Assembly (NCBI GenBank): GCA_019113175.1
Contig: DXHY01000011.1
Location: 1 to 64,000 of the forward strand
Origin: Candidatus Eisenbergiella stercoravium
Lineage (GTDB): Bacteria > Bacillota > Clostridia > Lachnospirales > Lachnospiraceae
DNA length: 64,000 nt
Reading direction: 5' to 3'
A program made the position numbers and the translations under genes. The first letter of the stretch is position 1. The number at the start of each line of letters is the position of its first letter. Under the pieces are notes generated by a model. That model had not been told where the DNA came from. It worked only from the letters and a program-made list of their open reading frames with translations, and ran no database searches. This document shows, one piece after another, positions 34,248 through 42,540 of the stretch.

Positions 34248-34829
34248 ATGCAGGGATTCACACCCGAACAGTTCATCTCATTTCTTGGCCGCGTGGAAAA
34301 ACTGAAGTCTGTTCCCCGCCACTGCGTTACCTCGGACGGTGTGACGGAAAATGTGGCTGCCCACAGCTGGCGGACGGCGCTTATGGCATATCTGATGAAG
34401 GACGAGCTTCTGGATGTGGATATCGATAAGGTCATCCATATGTGCCTGATTCACGATCTCGGGGAAGCGGTGACGGGAGATATTCCCACTTTTGAAAAGA
34501 CGCAGGAGCATGAGCAGACGGAAAAAGAAGCGCTGGACGGCCTTCTCCGGGAACTTCCGGAGGCGCTGTATCAGGAGTTTACCGCCCTCCTTGCGGAAAT
34601 GGAGGCACTCCAGACACGGGAAGCACGGGTTTACAAGGCGCTGGATAAGCTGGAGGCGGTGATTCAGCATAACGAGAGCGACATTTCCACCTGGCTGCCG
34701 CTGGAATACGAGCTGCAGAAAACCTATGCCGCGAAAAACGTGATCGGCTTTCCTTTTCTGGAAAAGCTGCAGGAGCAGGCGGTGAAGGATACGGATGAGA
34801 AGATTCGGGAGAAAGAGGAACACCAATGA
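34248..34829 (+). CDS. HD-domain phosphohydrolase (YfbR/HDDC2-like)
   Basis: 193 residues. The metal-binding motifs are visible: ENVAAHSWRTA (His about 38), CLIHDLGEAVTGD (HD pair at about 67-68) and a later DKLEAVIQ (Asp about 132), the arrangement of 5'-deoxynucleotidase YfbR and human HDDC2. It should dephosphorylate nucleoside monophosphates or similar. The stop overlaps the next start by ATGA, so it is translated with endonuclease III, which suggests nucleotide pool or repair work. Confidence 0.86.
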   Translation: MQGFTPEQFISFLGRVEKLKSVPRHCVTSDGVTENVAAHSWRTALMAYLMKDELLDVDIDKVIHMCLIHDLGEAVTGDIPTFEKTQEHEQTEKEALDGLLRELPEALYQEFTALLAEMEALQTREARVYKALDKLEAVIQHNESDISTWLPLEYELQKTYAAKNVIGFPFLEKLQEQAVKDTDEKIREKEEHQ

Positions 34830-35452
34830 CAAAAAAAGAAAAAAGAGACCACATTCTCGCCCGTCTTGACGAGCTGTACGGAACCGAAAAAGAAGGTTTC
34901 TATCACAATCAGGACTGGCAGCTTCTGGTGGCGATCATGCTGAGCGCCCAGAGCACGGATAAGCAGGTGGACGAGGCGCTGCCGGGGCTGTTCGGAAGAT
35001 TTCATACGGCGCAGGATGTTGCGGAGGCGGATATCGAAGAGATTGAAAGCTATATCCGTTCCGTTGGCCTGTATAAGAACAAGGCAAGAAACATGAAAAA
35101 ATGCTGCGAGCAGATCTGGAAAGAATATGGAGGAAAGGTGCCGGATACGCTGGATGAGGTGCTGAAGCTGGCGGGCGTGGGAAGAAAGACGGGGACGCTC
35201 TTCCTGGCGGACGCCTACGGGACGCCCGGCGTGACGGTGGACACCCATGTGTTCCGCATCTCGCACCGGCTTGGCTGGGCGAAGGGGAAGAACCCTGTGG
35301 AAACGGAAGCAGAGTTGATGAAGGTGCTTCCGGTGGATCATTGGAACCGGATCAATTTCCAGCTGATTTATCTGGGCCGTTCCATCTGTACCGCCCGCCG
35401 CGCCAGATGTGAGGAATGTCCGCTGGCGGAGTGGTGTGAAAAGAAGCTGTAA
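34826..35452 (+). CDS. nth: endonuclease III (first paralogue)
   Basis: 208 residues. HhH-GPD glycosylase/AP lyase with Lys121 in LAGVGRKTG (Schiff-base lysine) and Asp139 in VTVDTHVFR, the same numbering pattern as E. coli Nth, and a C-terminal 4Fe-4S loop C-x6-C-x2-C-x5-C (CTARRARCEECPLAEWC). Removes oxidised pyrimidines. Four-base ATGA overlap with the HD gene. A second copy lies at 57561; the two share the core but diverge elsewhere, so they are old paralogues. Confidence 0.92.
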   Translation: MTKKEKRDHILARLDELYGTEKEGFYHNQDWQLLVAIMLSAQSTDKQVDEALPGLFGRFHTAQDVAEADIEEIESYIRSVGLYKNKARNMKKCCEQIWKEYGGKVPDTLDEVLKLAGVGRKTGTLFLADAYGTPGVTVDTHVFRISHRLGWAKGKNPVETEAELMKVLPVDHWNRINFQLIYLGRSICTARRARCEECPLAEWCEKKL

Positions 35453-35461
35453 AAAATAAAT

Positions 35462-35500
35462 GGCCGCAGCATCTGTCCGAAAGAGGACAGCGCTGCGGCC
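35462..35500. terminator. shared terminator between nth and the RelA/SpoT gene
   Basis: GGCCGCAGC and TGTCC pair with GGACA and GCTGCGGCC around GAAAGA. The A-run AAAAAATAAAT on its left gives a T-run for the minus-strand gene, so it mainly terminates the RelA/SpoT transcript. Confidence 0.78.
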
Positions 35501-35520
35501 GCCTGTCTGTTTCGGCCTGC

Positions 35521-36867
35521 TTATTCCATGCTTTCTGTATGCTTTTGACTGCCGGTCTGTTTTTGGCTGCCTGCCTGTTTTGGAGCGTCAGCCTGTTCTC
35601 TGGCATTGTCGGTCTGAGAAGCCGTCAGCTCGGAGAGAATCTCCCGAACGTCGTCTCCCATCCGGATGAGAGAGGCGGGCGCGGGGGTATCGATGCCGTG
35701 TACCAGGCCGTTCCGGAAGTTGCGCAGCTTCTGAAGCTTTTCCAGGCTTTCCTTTTTCAGCAGCTTCATGCGTTTGATGCTGTTGAGATTGAAGGTGCCG
35801 CGGGCCTTGGGATTGCTCTGGCGGGTCAGCTTCATCAGAACGGTTTCCAGGCTGATCCAGGGACGCAGGAAATATTCCTCCGCTTCCAGGCGTCCTGTAT
35901 AGGTTTTCCGGGAGGTTCCATCGGATTTCTCTGAAGCGGAACGAAGGCCGCGGTAAAGCTCGTAGCGTTTTTCGCTGCCGCAGATGATCTGATCGATGAG
36001 CTGCTGGGAAATGGTCCGGCTGTCGTCCACCAGTCTGGTGGATTTCAGGATCGGGTCCAGCTCCTTTGCGCTGTCCAGCTTCAGGCGGTTCATCAGGCGC
36101 AGGAGCTGTTCCACGTTGCCCATCTTCGGCTCGATGTCGAAGCGCCTGTAGCGGGTGCTCAGGTAGTCGTAGAGGTAGGCGGCCAGATCGTACTGGCTGC
36201 CGAAGGCAGCATTTTTGCTCTGCAGGCGGGCGTTACCGGCGGCCTGCAGACGCTCCAGGGCGATTTCTCCGGCCAGGACAAGGCCGTTAAGCTCGTCAAG
36301 AATGGCCAACTCCTCATCGGAGAGGGTACCCTGCATGGGCTTGTAGACCAGATCATGTTCTACCTCGGACCAGGCGTGCATCAGGACGGAAGCCACCTGG
36401 ATTTCCAGACGCACGGAAGCATACTTGAGCTGTTTTTTCTCCAGAAGCTCCTCCTTCATGGAGGCGCGGTAGTGGGTGGCCCAGTAGCCGGAAAAACGCT
36501 TGTTGTAGGAAGGCTGTTTGGACTGGCCGGGGAATTTTTTGGTTTCAGACACCGTAAAAAGGTTGTTGATCACCTGGTCGGCTTTGGCACGATCGCCGGG
36601 GAAGTAAAGGGAGACGCGCACGCCGGACAGATCCGCAATATCCGCATAGATCTCGTTCATGCTCCGGTAGGGCTGTTCCCTCTTTTCATTCCGCTGAGTC
36701 ACCTTGTTTTTCAGCCGGACGGGGCTCTTGGCCCGCGAGGTGACGATGGCGCGGATACCGGAGGAATGCAGGGCGTCCCGCAGCATATCTTCGGCTATGT
36801 GTCCGGCCGTCTCAAAAAAACTGATTTTCTTTTTATAATTTTCTATAAACTGACTGATGAGATCCAT
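35521..36867 (-). CDS. RelA/SpoT-domain protein with C-terminal HEPN-like motif
   Basis: 448 residues. The N-terminal region (about 25-190) is a RelA/SpoT nucleotidyltransferase-type domain: SRAKSPVRLKNKV, IADLSGVRVSLYFPGD, GYWATHYRA and EIQVASVLMHAWSEVEHDL (E-x-Q motif). The rest is helical and ends in RNFRNGLVHG, an R-x4-H motif (Arg385, His390) of HEPN RNases. The tail is a Gln/Lys/Thr-rich repeat. The synthetase motif has Arg where Ser is usual, so ppGpp synthesis is not certain. The start at 36867 follows GGAGGTGAGAGCCCGA. It follows the ABC-F gene by 34 bp on the same strand. Confidence 0.72.
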   Translation of the reverse strand: MDLISQFIENYKKKISFFETAGHIAEDMLRDALHSSGIRAIVTSRAKSPVRLKNKVTQRNEKREQPYRSMNEIYADIADLSGVRVSLYFPGDRAKADQVINNLFTVSETKKFPGQSKQPSYNKRFSGYWATHYRASMKEELLEKKQLKYASVRLEIQVASVLMHAWSEVEHDLVYKPMQGTLSDEELAILDELNGLVLAGEIALERLQAAGNARLQSKNAAFGSQYDLAAYLYDYLSTRYRRFDIEPKMGNVEQLLRLMNRLKLDSAKELDPILKSTRLVDDSRTISQQLIDQIICGSEKRYELYRGLRSASEKSDGTSRKTYTGRLEAEEYFLRPWISLETVLMKLTRQSNPKARGTFNLNSIKRMKLLKKESLEKLQKLRNFRNGLVHGIDTPAPASLIRMGDDVREILSELTASQTDNAREQADAPKQAGSQKQTGSQKHTESME

Positions 36868-36901
36868 TCGGGCTCTCACCTCCTTCCTTTTGCGTAGAAC
36901 T

Positions 36902-38458
36902 TTAAAATACCCTTGTCGTCCATTTGGTGCAGTCCCAGACTGCGTCCACAATATCCTGGTAGAATTCCGGTTCGTGGCAGACCATCAGAATGCTGCCCTT
37001 ATAGGCGGACAGCGCCCGTTTCAGCTCTGCCTTGGCGTCCGCATCCAGATGGTTGGTGGGCTCATCCAGCAGAAGCACATTGGTAGGGCGGTTGATCAGC
37101 TTGCAGAGCCGTACCTTCGCCTGCTCGCCGCCGCTCAACACCCGGACCAGGCTTTCGATGTGTTTGGTGGTCAGGCCGCATTTTGCCAGCGCGGAGCGAA
37201 CCTCATACTGGGTGTAGGAGGGAAAGGTGTTCCAGATTTCCTGGATGCAGGTGGTGTTGTCATCCGCTTCCATTTCCTGCTCGAAGTATCCGATGCTCAG
37301 ATAATCTCCCTGCTCCACGCTGCCGGAAAGAGGCGGAATCAGGCCAAGAATGCTTTTTAACAGGGTGGTCTTTCCAATGCCGTTGGCGCCGGTGAGGACG
37401 ATTTTCTGTCCCCGTTCCATGGAAAGATTCAGGGGAGAGGACAGGGGCTCCTCATAGCCGATGACCAGATCCTTCGTGGTGAAAATGAAGCGGCCCGGCG
37501 CCCGGTCCTCCTTAAAGTGGAATTCCGGCTTCGGTTTTTCGGCGGCCAGCTCGATCACGTCCATTTTATCCAGCTTTTTCTGGCGGGACATGGCCATGTT
37601 ACGGGTGGAGACGCGGGCCTTGTTTCGGGCGACAAAGTCCTTCAGATCCGCGATTTCCTTCTGCTGTCTGTTGTAGGCGGCTTCCAGCTGGGCCTTCTTC
37701 GCGGCATAAACCTCCGTGAACTTATCATAGTTTCCCACATAGCGGGTCAGCGTCCGGTTATCCATGTGATAGATCAGATTGACCACGCTGTTGAGAAACG
37801 GGATATCATGGGAGATCAGGACGAAGGCGTTTTCATAATCCAGAAGGTAACGCTTCAGCCATTCGATGTGAGCCTCATCCAGATAGTTGGTGGGCTCATC
37901 CAGCAGCAGAATGTCCGGCTTTTCCAGAAGAAGCTTTCCCAGAAGAACTCTGGTGCGCTGGCCGCCGGAAAGCTGGGATACATCCTGATCCAGTCCCACG
38001 TCGGTAAGACCGAGCGCCCGGCCCACCTCTTCCACCTTGCTGTCGATGAGGTAGAAGTCATGCGCGGTCAGAAGCTCCTGGATGGTGCCAAGCTCCTCCA
38101 TATATTGTTCCAGTTCTTCTTCGGAGGCATCCCCCATTTTTTCACAGATCTCGTTCATCCGGGCTTCCAGGTCGAACAGAAAGGAAAAGGCGGATGCCAG
38201 GGTTTCCCGGATAGTGGTTCCCTTTTCCAGCACCGTGTGCTGATCCAGATAGCCCGCCCGCACGTTTTTGGCCCATTCGATTTTTCCTTCGTCGGGAATG
38301 AGCTTCCCGGTGATGATATTCATAAAGGTGGATTTGCCTTCCCCGTTGGCTCCCACCAGGCCGATGTGTTCCCCCTTCAGAAGACGGAAGGACACGTCCT
38401 CGAAAATGGCCCGGTCGCCGAAGCCGTGGGTCAGATGCTCTACGTTCAGTATACTCAT
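36902..38458 (-). CDS. ABC-F family ATPase
   Basis: 518 residues without membrane segments: two ABC domains with Walker A GANGEGKST and GANGIGKTT, signatures LSGGQRTRV and LSGGEQAKV, and Walker B LLLDEPTNYLD and LLLDEPTNHLD, joined by a charged linker. ABC-F proteins act on the ribosome, as translation factors (EttA, Uup, YbiT) or as antibiotic protection factors. This one looks like a housekeeping YbiT-type protein in length and linker. CAGGAGTTTTTTCAT places the start. Its transcript probably continues into the RelA/SpoT-HEPN-like gene. Confidence 0.9.
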   Translation of the reverse strand: MSILNVEHLTHGFGDRAIFEDVSFRLLKGEHIGLVGANGEGKSTFMNIITGKLIPDEGKIEWAKNVRAGYLDQHTVLEKGTTIRETLASAFSFLFDLEARMNEICEKMGDASEEELEQYMEELGTIQELLTAHDFYLIDSKVEEVGRALGLTDVGLDQDVSQLSGGQRTRVLLGKLLLEKPDILLLDEPTNYLDEAHIEWLKRYLLDYENAFVLISHDIPFLNSVVNLIYHMDNRTLTRYVGNYDKFTEVYAAKKAQLEAAYNRQQKEIADLKDFVARNKARVSTRNMAMSRQKKLDKMDVIELAAEKPKPEFHFKEDRAPGRFIFTTKDLVIGYEEPLSSPLNLSMERGQKIVLTGANGIGKTTLLKSILGLIPPLSGSVEQGDYLSIGYFEQEMEADDNTTCIQEIWNTFPSYTQYEVRSALAKCGLTTKHIESLVRVLSGGEQAKVRLCKLINRPTNVLLLDEPTNHLDADAKAELKRALSAYKGSILMVCHEPEFYQDIVDAVWDCTKWTTRVF

Positions 38459-38683
38459 ATGAAAAAACTCCTGTGTATATTGTATATTTGGTATATTTGT
38501 TTCTGCGGTTTATCTGCCTTCCGGAAAAAAGGCGCGTTTCACGCAAGTATAGCACAGGAAATTTATTTTTACCAGAGCGGAGGAAAAAGAAAGAGGAGAA
38601 GGGGTGTTGCAATTCGCGGGCAGGTATGAAAAGATAGGGATATGGCAGAAAAACAGAGAAGGCTTTCTCGGGAAGGGGATATT

Positions 38684-39538
38684 ATGAAACTTTCTTTTTC
38701 GACTCTGGGTTGCCCCCAATGGAGCTTTGAGCAGATCATAAAAAACGCGCATGAGATGGGATATGAAGCCGTGGAGCTGCGCGGCGTGGGAAATCAGCTT
38801 CGCATGGAGAAGCTGGAGTGCCTGCAGCCTGAAAACCGCGGCGCGCTTAAATGTCTGCTGGAGAAAAATCAGATAAAGCTGTGCGTGGCGGGTACGTCGG
38901 TGCAGTTCCATGATGCGGAAAAGTATGAGGAGGCGCTGGAGGAAGGGTGTCTGGCCCTGAAGCTGTGCACCGAATTGGGGATCCCCTTCATACGTGTATT
39001 CGGCAACACGTTTCCGGAAGGAGAGCCGAAGGAGGCCGTAATGCGCCGCGTGGAGGAGGGAATCTCGGCGCTGTGCGGTTACGCTTCTTCTCTGCGGCCC
39101 TCCGGTCCGGTTCAGGTGCTTCTGGAAATTCATGGAGATTTTAATTCCCTGCCGGTTCTGAGCCGGCTGTGCGACACGCTGAAAAATGAGCCGGGATTCG
39201 GCCTGATCTGGGATGTATATCACAGCTGGCTCTGGCATGGAGAAAATTTTCTTCCCTTTTATGAGGCCCTGCGCTCCCGAATCCGTCATGTACATCTGAA
39301 GGACTGTACGCTGGAAAATGGAAAGCCGAAGCTGTGCCTTCCCGGGGAAGGTGTACTGCCGCTGAAGGCGATGGTAAAATGCCTGCAGGAGGATGGGTAT
39401 ACGGGCTTTTATTCCTTTGAGTGGGAGAAGCGCTGGCATCCGGAGCTGCCGGAGCCGGAGCGCGCGCTGCCGCGGTATGTGGACTTCATGCGCGCGCTGG
39501 AAGAGGACATGCTCCGTGGCGCATCGCTTCAGGCCTGA
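38684..39538 (+). CDS. sugar phosphate isomerase/epimerase-like TIM barrel
   Basis: 284 residues, xylose-isomerase-like TIM barrel: MKLSFSTLGCPQWSFEQII, VELRGVG, LEIHGDF, GLIWDVYHSW, HVHLKDC and FYSFEWEK carry the usual metal-binding Glu/Asp/His residues. These enzymes isomerise or epimerise sugars or inosose-type compounds. The ATG at 38684 is chosen because AAGGGGATATT lies upstream. It is convergent with the MFS gene at 39556, and the substrate may be the product of the phosphatase and carriers beyond it. Confidence 0.8.
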   Translation: MKLSFSTLGCPQWSFEQIIKNAHEMGYEAVELRGVGNQLRMEKLECLQPENRGALKCLLEKNQIKLCVAGTSVQFHDAEKYEEALEEGCLALKLCTELGIPFIRVFGNTFPEGEPKEAVMRRVEEGISALCGYASSLRPSGPVQVLLEIHGDFNSLPVLSRLCDTLKNEPGFGLIWDVYHSWLWHGENFLPFYEALRSRIRHVHLKDCTLENGKPKLCLPGEGVLPLKAMVKCLQEDGYTGFYSFEWEKRWHPELPEPERALPRYVDFMRALEEDMLRGASLQA

Positions 39539-39555
39539 TGCTTTCCTGTCCGCAG

Positions 39556-40800
39556 TCAGGCTTTTGATTCTTCTGCCTGAAAGCTTCTCCACTTCCGGAA
39601 AAAGGCAAGGCAGATCAGCATGCCGCCGAGAGCGATGACAATCCATACGCTGATGACGGCGATCCAGCCGGACAGATCGGAAATCATTCCGAAGAGCCAG
39701 GCGGAAAGTGAACTGCCCACATAGGTGGAGGCGTTCAGGATGCCGGAAACCGTTGCCACCTTTCCAAAGCGGGAAAAATGGGCGGGCAGACGGCTGATGA
39801 GGAACAGGTTAATGCCATACATACAGCCGGCGGTCAGGGTCATGAGAACCACGCTGGGAACAGGGCCGTGCTGATACAGAAATACCAGCAGGGCGGAGCA
39901 GGCTGCCGCTGCGCCGAAAAGCAGAGCGGAAGCACTGAATTCATTACGGATGCGGTTCAGCAGGGTGGAAGCCAGGTAGATGCTCAGAATACTGAACACC
40001 GGAAGAACGGCTGCCGTCAGGATGGATACCGAATTGCTCAGGCCGAAGGTTTCTGAAATGTATACGGGCATCCAGGTGGTGATTCCGTCACGGAGAATGC
40101 CGTGCAGCACGATGGCGAGCATCGCTGGCAGGAGGGCCGCCTGGAAGAGCAGAGTGGTCAGGCGTACGGAGGACTGCTCCGTGGTTTCCATGTGGATGGC
40201 GTGGATCGCATTCCGTCCATCCGCCTGCAGCCTGCCGATTCCTGTAAACCATACAAAAGCGGTGAGCACTCCGGCAAGGGCGGGGAACAGGAAGGCGGCT
40301 CTCCAGCTGGCAAAACGGATGCACAGGGGGACGAAGAGATAAACGAAAACCGTTCCCACAGAGGATGCCATGGAGACCTGTACGCAGCATTTCTGATATT
40401 GCTTTTCATCCAGCGTTTCGGCCATGATCCTGACGAGCGGCGGCCAGAGCATGGACTGGAACAGGCCGTTCAGACACCAGACCGGGATGATGAGCCGGAT
40501 GTCGGGAAACAGACCGACCAGAAGATTACAGGCGCAGGTCGCAGTCAGCCCGGCGGCAATCATTTTTCTGGGAGAAAACCGGTCTCCCAGAAAGCCGCAG
40601 AGGAACTGGCCGATCCCGTAAGTCAGAAAGCTTCCGGTCACCGGAAGACTCACGACGCTTTTCGTCAAAGCGAGCGAATCCTGAATCTCCGCCAGACAGG
40701 CGGCGTAGTTCATACGCGTCAGATAACTAATAAAATAAACCAGACAGCAGAGGAAGCAGAACACGTTCCTCTGCCGCCCGGTGGTAAGTACACCGTTCAT
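39556..40800 (-). CDS. MFS transporter, organophosphate-antiporter-like
   Basis: 414 residues with twelve predicted membrane helices. YFISYLTRMNYAACLAEIQ and FLTYGIGQFLCGFLGDRFSPRKM resemble the organophosphate:phosphate antiporter (GlpT/UhpT/UhpC) branch of the major facilitator superfamily. The start at 40800 follows GGAGGCTGCCATC; the longer frame overlaps the DeoR gene. It lies 45 bp downstream of the DeoR regulator on the same strand, so they form one unit. The second carrier at 42537 has the same opening pattern, so the two are paralogues. Confidence 0.8.
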   Translation of the reverse strand: MNGVLTTGRQRNVFCFLCCLVYFISYLTRMNYAACLAEIQDSLALTKSVVSLPVTGSFLTYGIGQFLCGFLGDRFSPRKMIAAGLTATCACNLLVGLFPDIRLIIPVWCLNGLFQSMLWPPLVRIMAETLDEKQYQKCCVQVSMASSVGTVFVYLFVPLCIRFASWRAAFLFPALAGVLTAFVWFTGIGRLQADGRNAIHAIHMETTEQSSVRLTTLLFQAALLPAMLAIVLHGILRDGITTWMPVYISETFGLSNSVSILTAAVLPVFSILSIYLASTLLNRIRNEFSASALLFGAAAACSALLVFLYQHGPVPSVVLMTLTAGCMYGINLFLISRLPAHFSRFGKVATVSGILNASTYVGSSLSAWLFGMISDLSGWIAVISVWIVIALGGMLICLAFFRKWRSFQAEESKA

Positions 40801-40844
40801 GATGGCAGCCTCCATTCGGAGCCGGCGGCAGCTGGCCGCCGGCT

Positions 40845-41606
40845 TCATAATATAATATCGAGGGAAGCCTTTTTCCAGGCGTCCCGGATCTCATCTGACA
40901 GACCGCTGTCGGTCAGGTAAAGGAAGCGGGGGCTGAGATCGCAGACCTTCAGCGCTGCGCAGGTCTCAAATTTGGTGCTGTCCGCAAGGACAAACACCTG
41001 ATCCGCGGCAGCGATAAGCGCCCGCTGTACCTCGACCAGCTCTCTGATATGCTCGCTCATACCGAAGTTCAGAGAAAGCGCCGATGGAGCGTGGAAAAAG
41101 GCGGATACATGAAGCTGGCGGATCATATCCAGTGCAAGATGGCCGTAGAAGGCCTTTTCCCCCGGCAGATAGAACCCTCCCGTGAGAATTACCTGAAAGC
41201 CCGGCTTCGCTGAAAGGATCTCGAAGATCGGCAGAGAAGCGGTCACAATGGTGAGCTCCTGAAAGGAATCGCACAGCAGATGGGCAAGCTCGCTGGTGGT
41301 AGTGCCCGCATCCAGGGCAATCCGTTCTCCTTCCCGGATATGGGAAAGAGCGGCGCGTGCAATCTGTCTTTTCTCAGTTTGATGTTCCGTGCTCCGTTCG
41401 GACAGGCCGGTATAGCTCTGCATTCGGTTCATGCTGAGTGCGCCGCCGTGTACCCGTTTCAGCGCGCCCTGTTTTTCCAGATATTCCAGATCCCGCCGGA
41501 TGGTTTCCAGAGAAACCTGAAAAAGTCCGGTCAGCTCTGTGACCGTGACGGAGGAGCGGCGGCTTAACAGCTCCAGAATTTTATTTCTTCTTTCATTTGC
41601 AAACAT
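40845..41606 (-). CDS. DeoR-family transcriptional regulator
   Basis: 253 residues. The N-terminal winged helix-turn-helix (MFANERRNKILELL ... VSLETIRRDLEYLEKQGALKRVHGGA) is a clear DeoR signature, followed by a DeoR sensor domain with ALDAGTTTSELA and VFVLADSTKF. Such proteins sense phosphorylated sugars. The ATG at 41606 has GGAG ten bases upstream; a TTG two codons earlier is too close to that site. It is read together with the MFS carrier. Confidence 0.9.
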   Translation of the reverse strand: MFANERRNKILELLSRRSSVTVTELTGLFQVSLETIRRDLEYLEKQGALKRVHGGALSMNRMQSYTGLSERSTEHQTEKRQIARAALSHIREGERIALDAGTTTSELAHLLCDSFQELTIVTASLPIFEILSAKPGFQVILTGGFYLPGEKAFYGHLALDMIRQLHVSAFFHAPSALSLNFGMSEHIRELVEVQRALIAAADQVFVLADSTKFETCAALKVCDLSPRFLYLTDSGLSDEIRDAWKKASLDIIL

Positions 41607-41757
41607 ATCCAATTAACTCCACATAAACACAACTATATGCACATAATATAACAGCGCATATTCTTCCTGTCAAGTCTGTAAAGAAAAAGTCAGGCAGAAG
41701 AAATATGCGCTGTCTGAATCAGAACAATAGACTGTATTCAGGGGGCTGGAAGCGGGA

Positions 41758-42540
41758 TCATTTTTCACCGCACAGAACATGCCCCTCCCATTCTCTCGGA
41801 ATGGAAACGCCCTCCAGCATTGCAATCGTGGGGGCCAGATCCAGAAGTCCGGCCTCATCCAGCACTCTTCCGGGACGGAACGCTCTGCCATGGAAAAACA
41901 TGGGAATGGTATAATCTTCCGGGCAGTCCTCGCCGTGCATACGGCCATGTCCGCCGTGATCGGCGGTGACGATGATGTGATACCGGCAGCCCGCCGCTTC
42001 AAAAAGCTTTTTCACACAGGAAAAGGCGTTATTTACCTGCTGCAGATATTCCGGCGACATCCAGCCGTGATCATGGCCTCCCTTTTCATCAGTTTCAACC
42101 ATGTGGATGAAGAGAAAATCCGGCTGCTTTCTGCGGATCAGGGCAGCGGCATGTTCTGTAAGCATAAGATCGGAGTTCTCTTCCTCATAGGCGTGGATGT
42201 AGGAGGTATATTTCATACATTCGGAGGTCCAGATGTGACGGATGGGCTCCCAGTTGTGGAAGGCAGCGCAGACCTTTCCGGCGGCGGAAAGCTGTTCCGT
42301 GATGCCGGGAACGGGACGGACGGGAGGCGTGTAGGTATTGGTCAGAATGCCGTGACGTTTCGGGGGCACTCCGTAAAACATGGAGGTGTGGCAGGGAAGC
42401 GTGACCGTGGGAAGGACGGAATGGCCGTTCAGCGTATAACTGGAGGTTTCCATCAGCTCCTTCACAAAGGGATTTCCGCATTCCAGCGCGCCGTCCGGAC
42501 GCATGCCGTCGATGGAAATGAGGATGACTTTTTCATTCAT
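41758..42540 (-). CDS. alkaline phosphatase superfamily phosphodiesterase/phosphatase
   Basis: 260 residues, short for the superfamily. The first metal ligand is in ILISIDGMRPDG (Asp10), the nucleophile Thr is in TVTLPCHTSM (about residue 47), and later ligands are in HMVETDEKGGHDHGW and TADHGGHGRMHGED. It has no signal peptide, so it should act inside the cell on a phosphate ester or diester. It overlaps the preceding MFS gene by four bases (ATGA), so carrier and enzyme are made together; the carrier may import the substrate. Confidence 0.82.
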   Translation of the reverse strand: MNEKVILISIDGMRPDGALECGNPFVKELMETSSYTLNGHSVLPTVTLPCHTSMFYGVPPKRHGILTNTYTPPVRPVPGITEQLSAAGKVCAAFHNWEPIRHIWTSECMKYTSYIHAYEEENSDLMLTEHAAALIRRKQPDFLFIHMVETDEKGGHDHGWMSPEYLQQVNNAFSCVKKLFEAAGCRYHIIVTADHGGHGRMHGEDCPEDYTIPMFFHGRAFRPGRVLDEAGLLDLAPTIAMLEGVSIPREWEGHVLCGEK

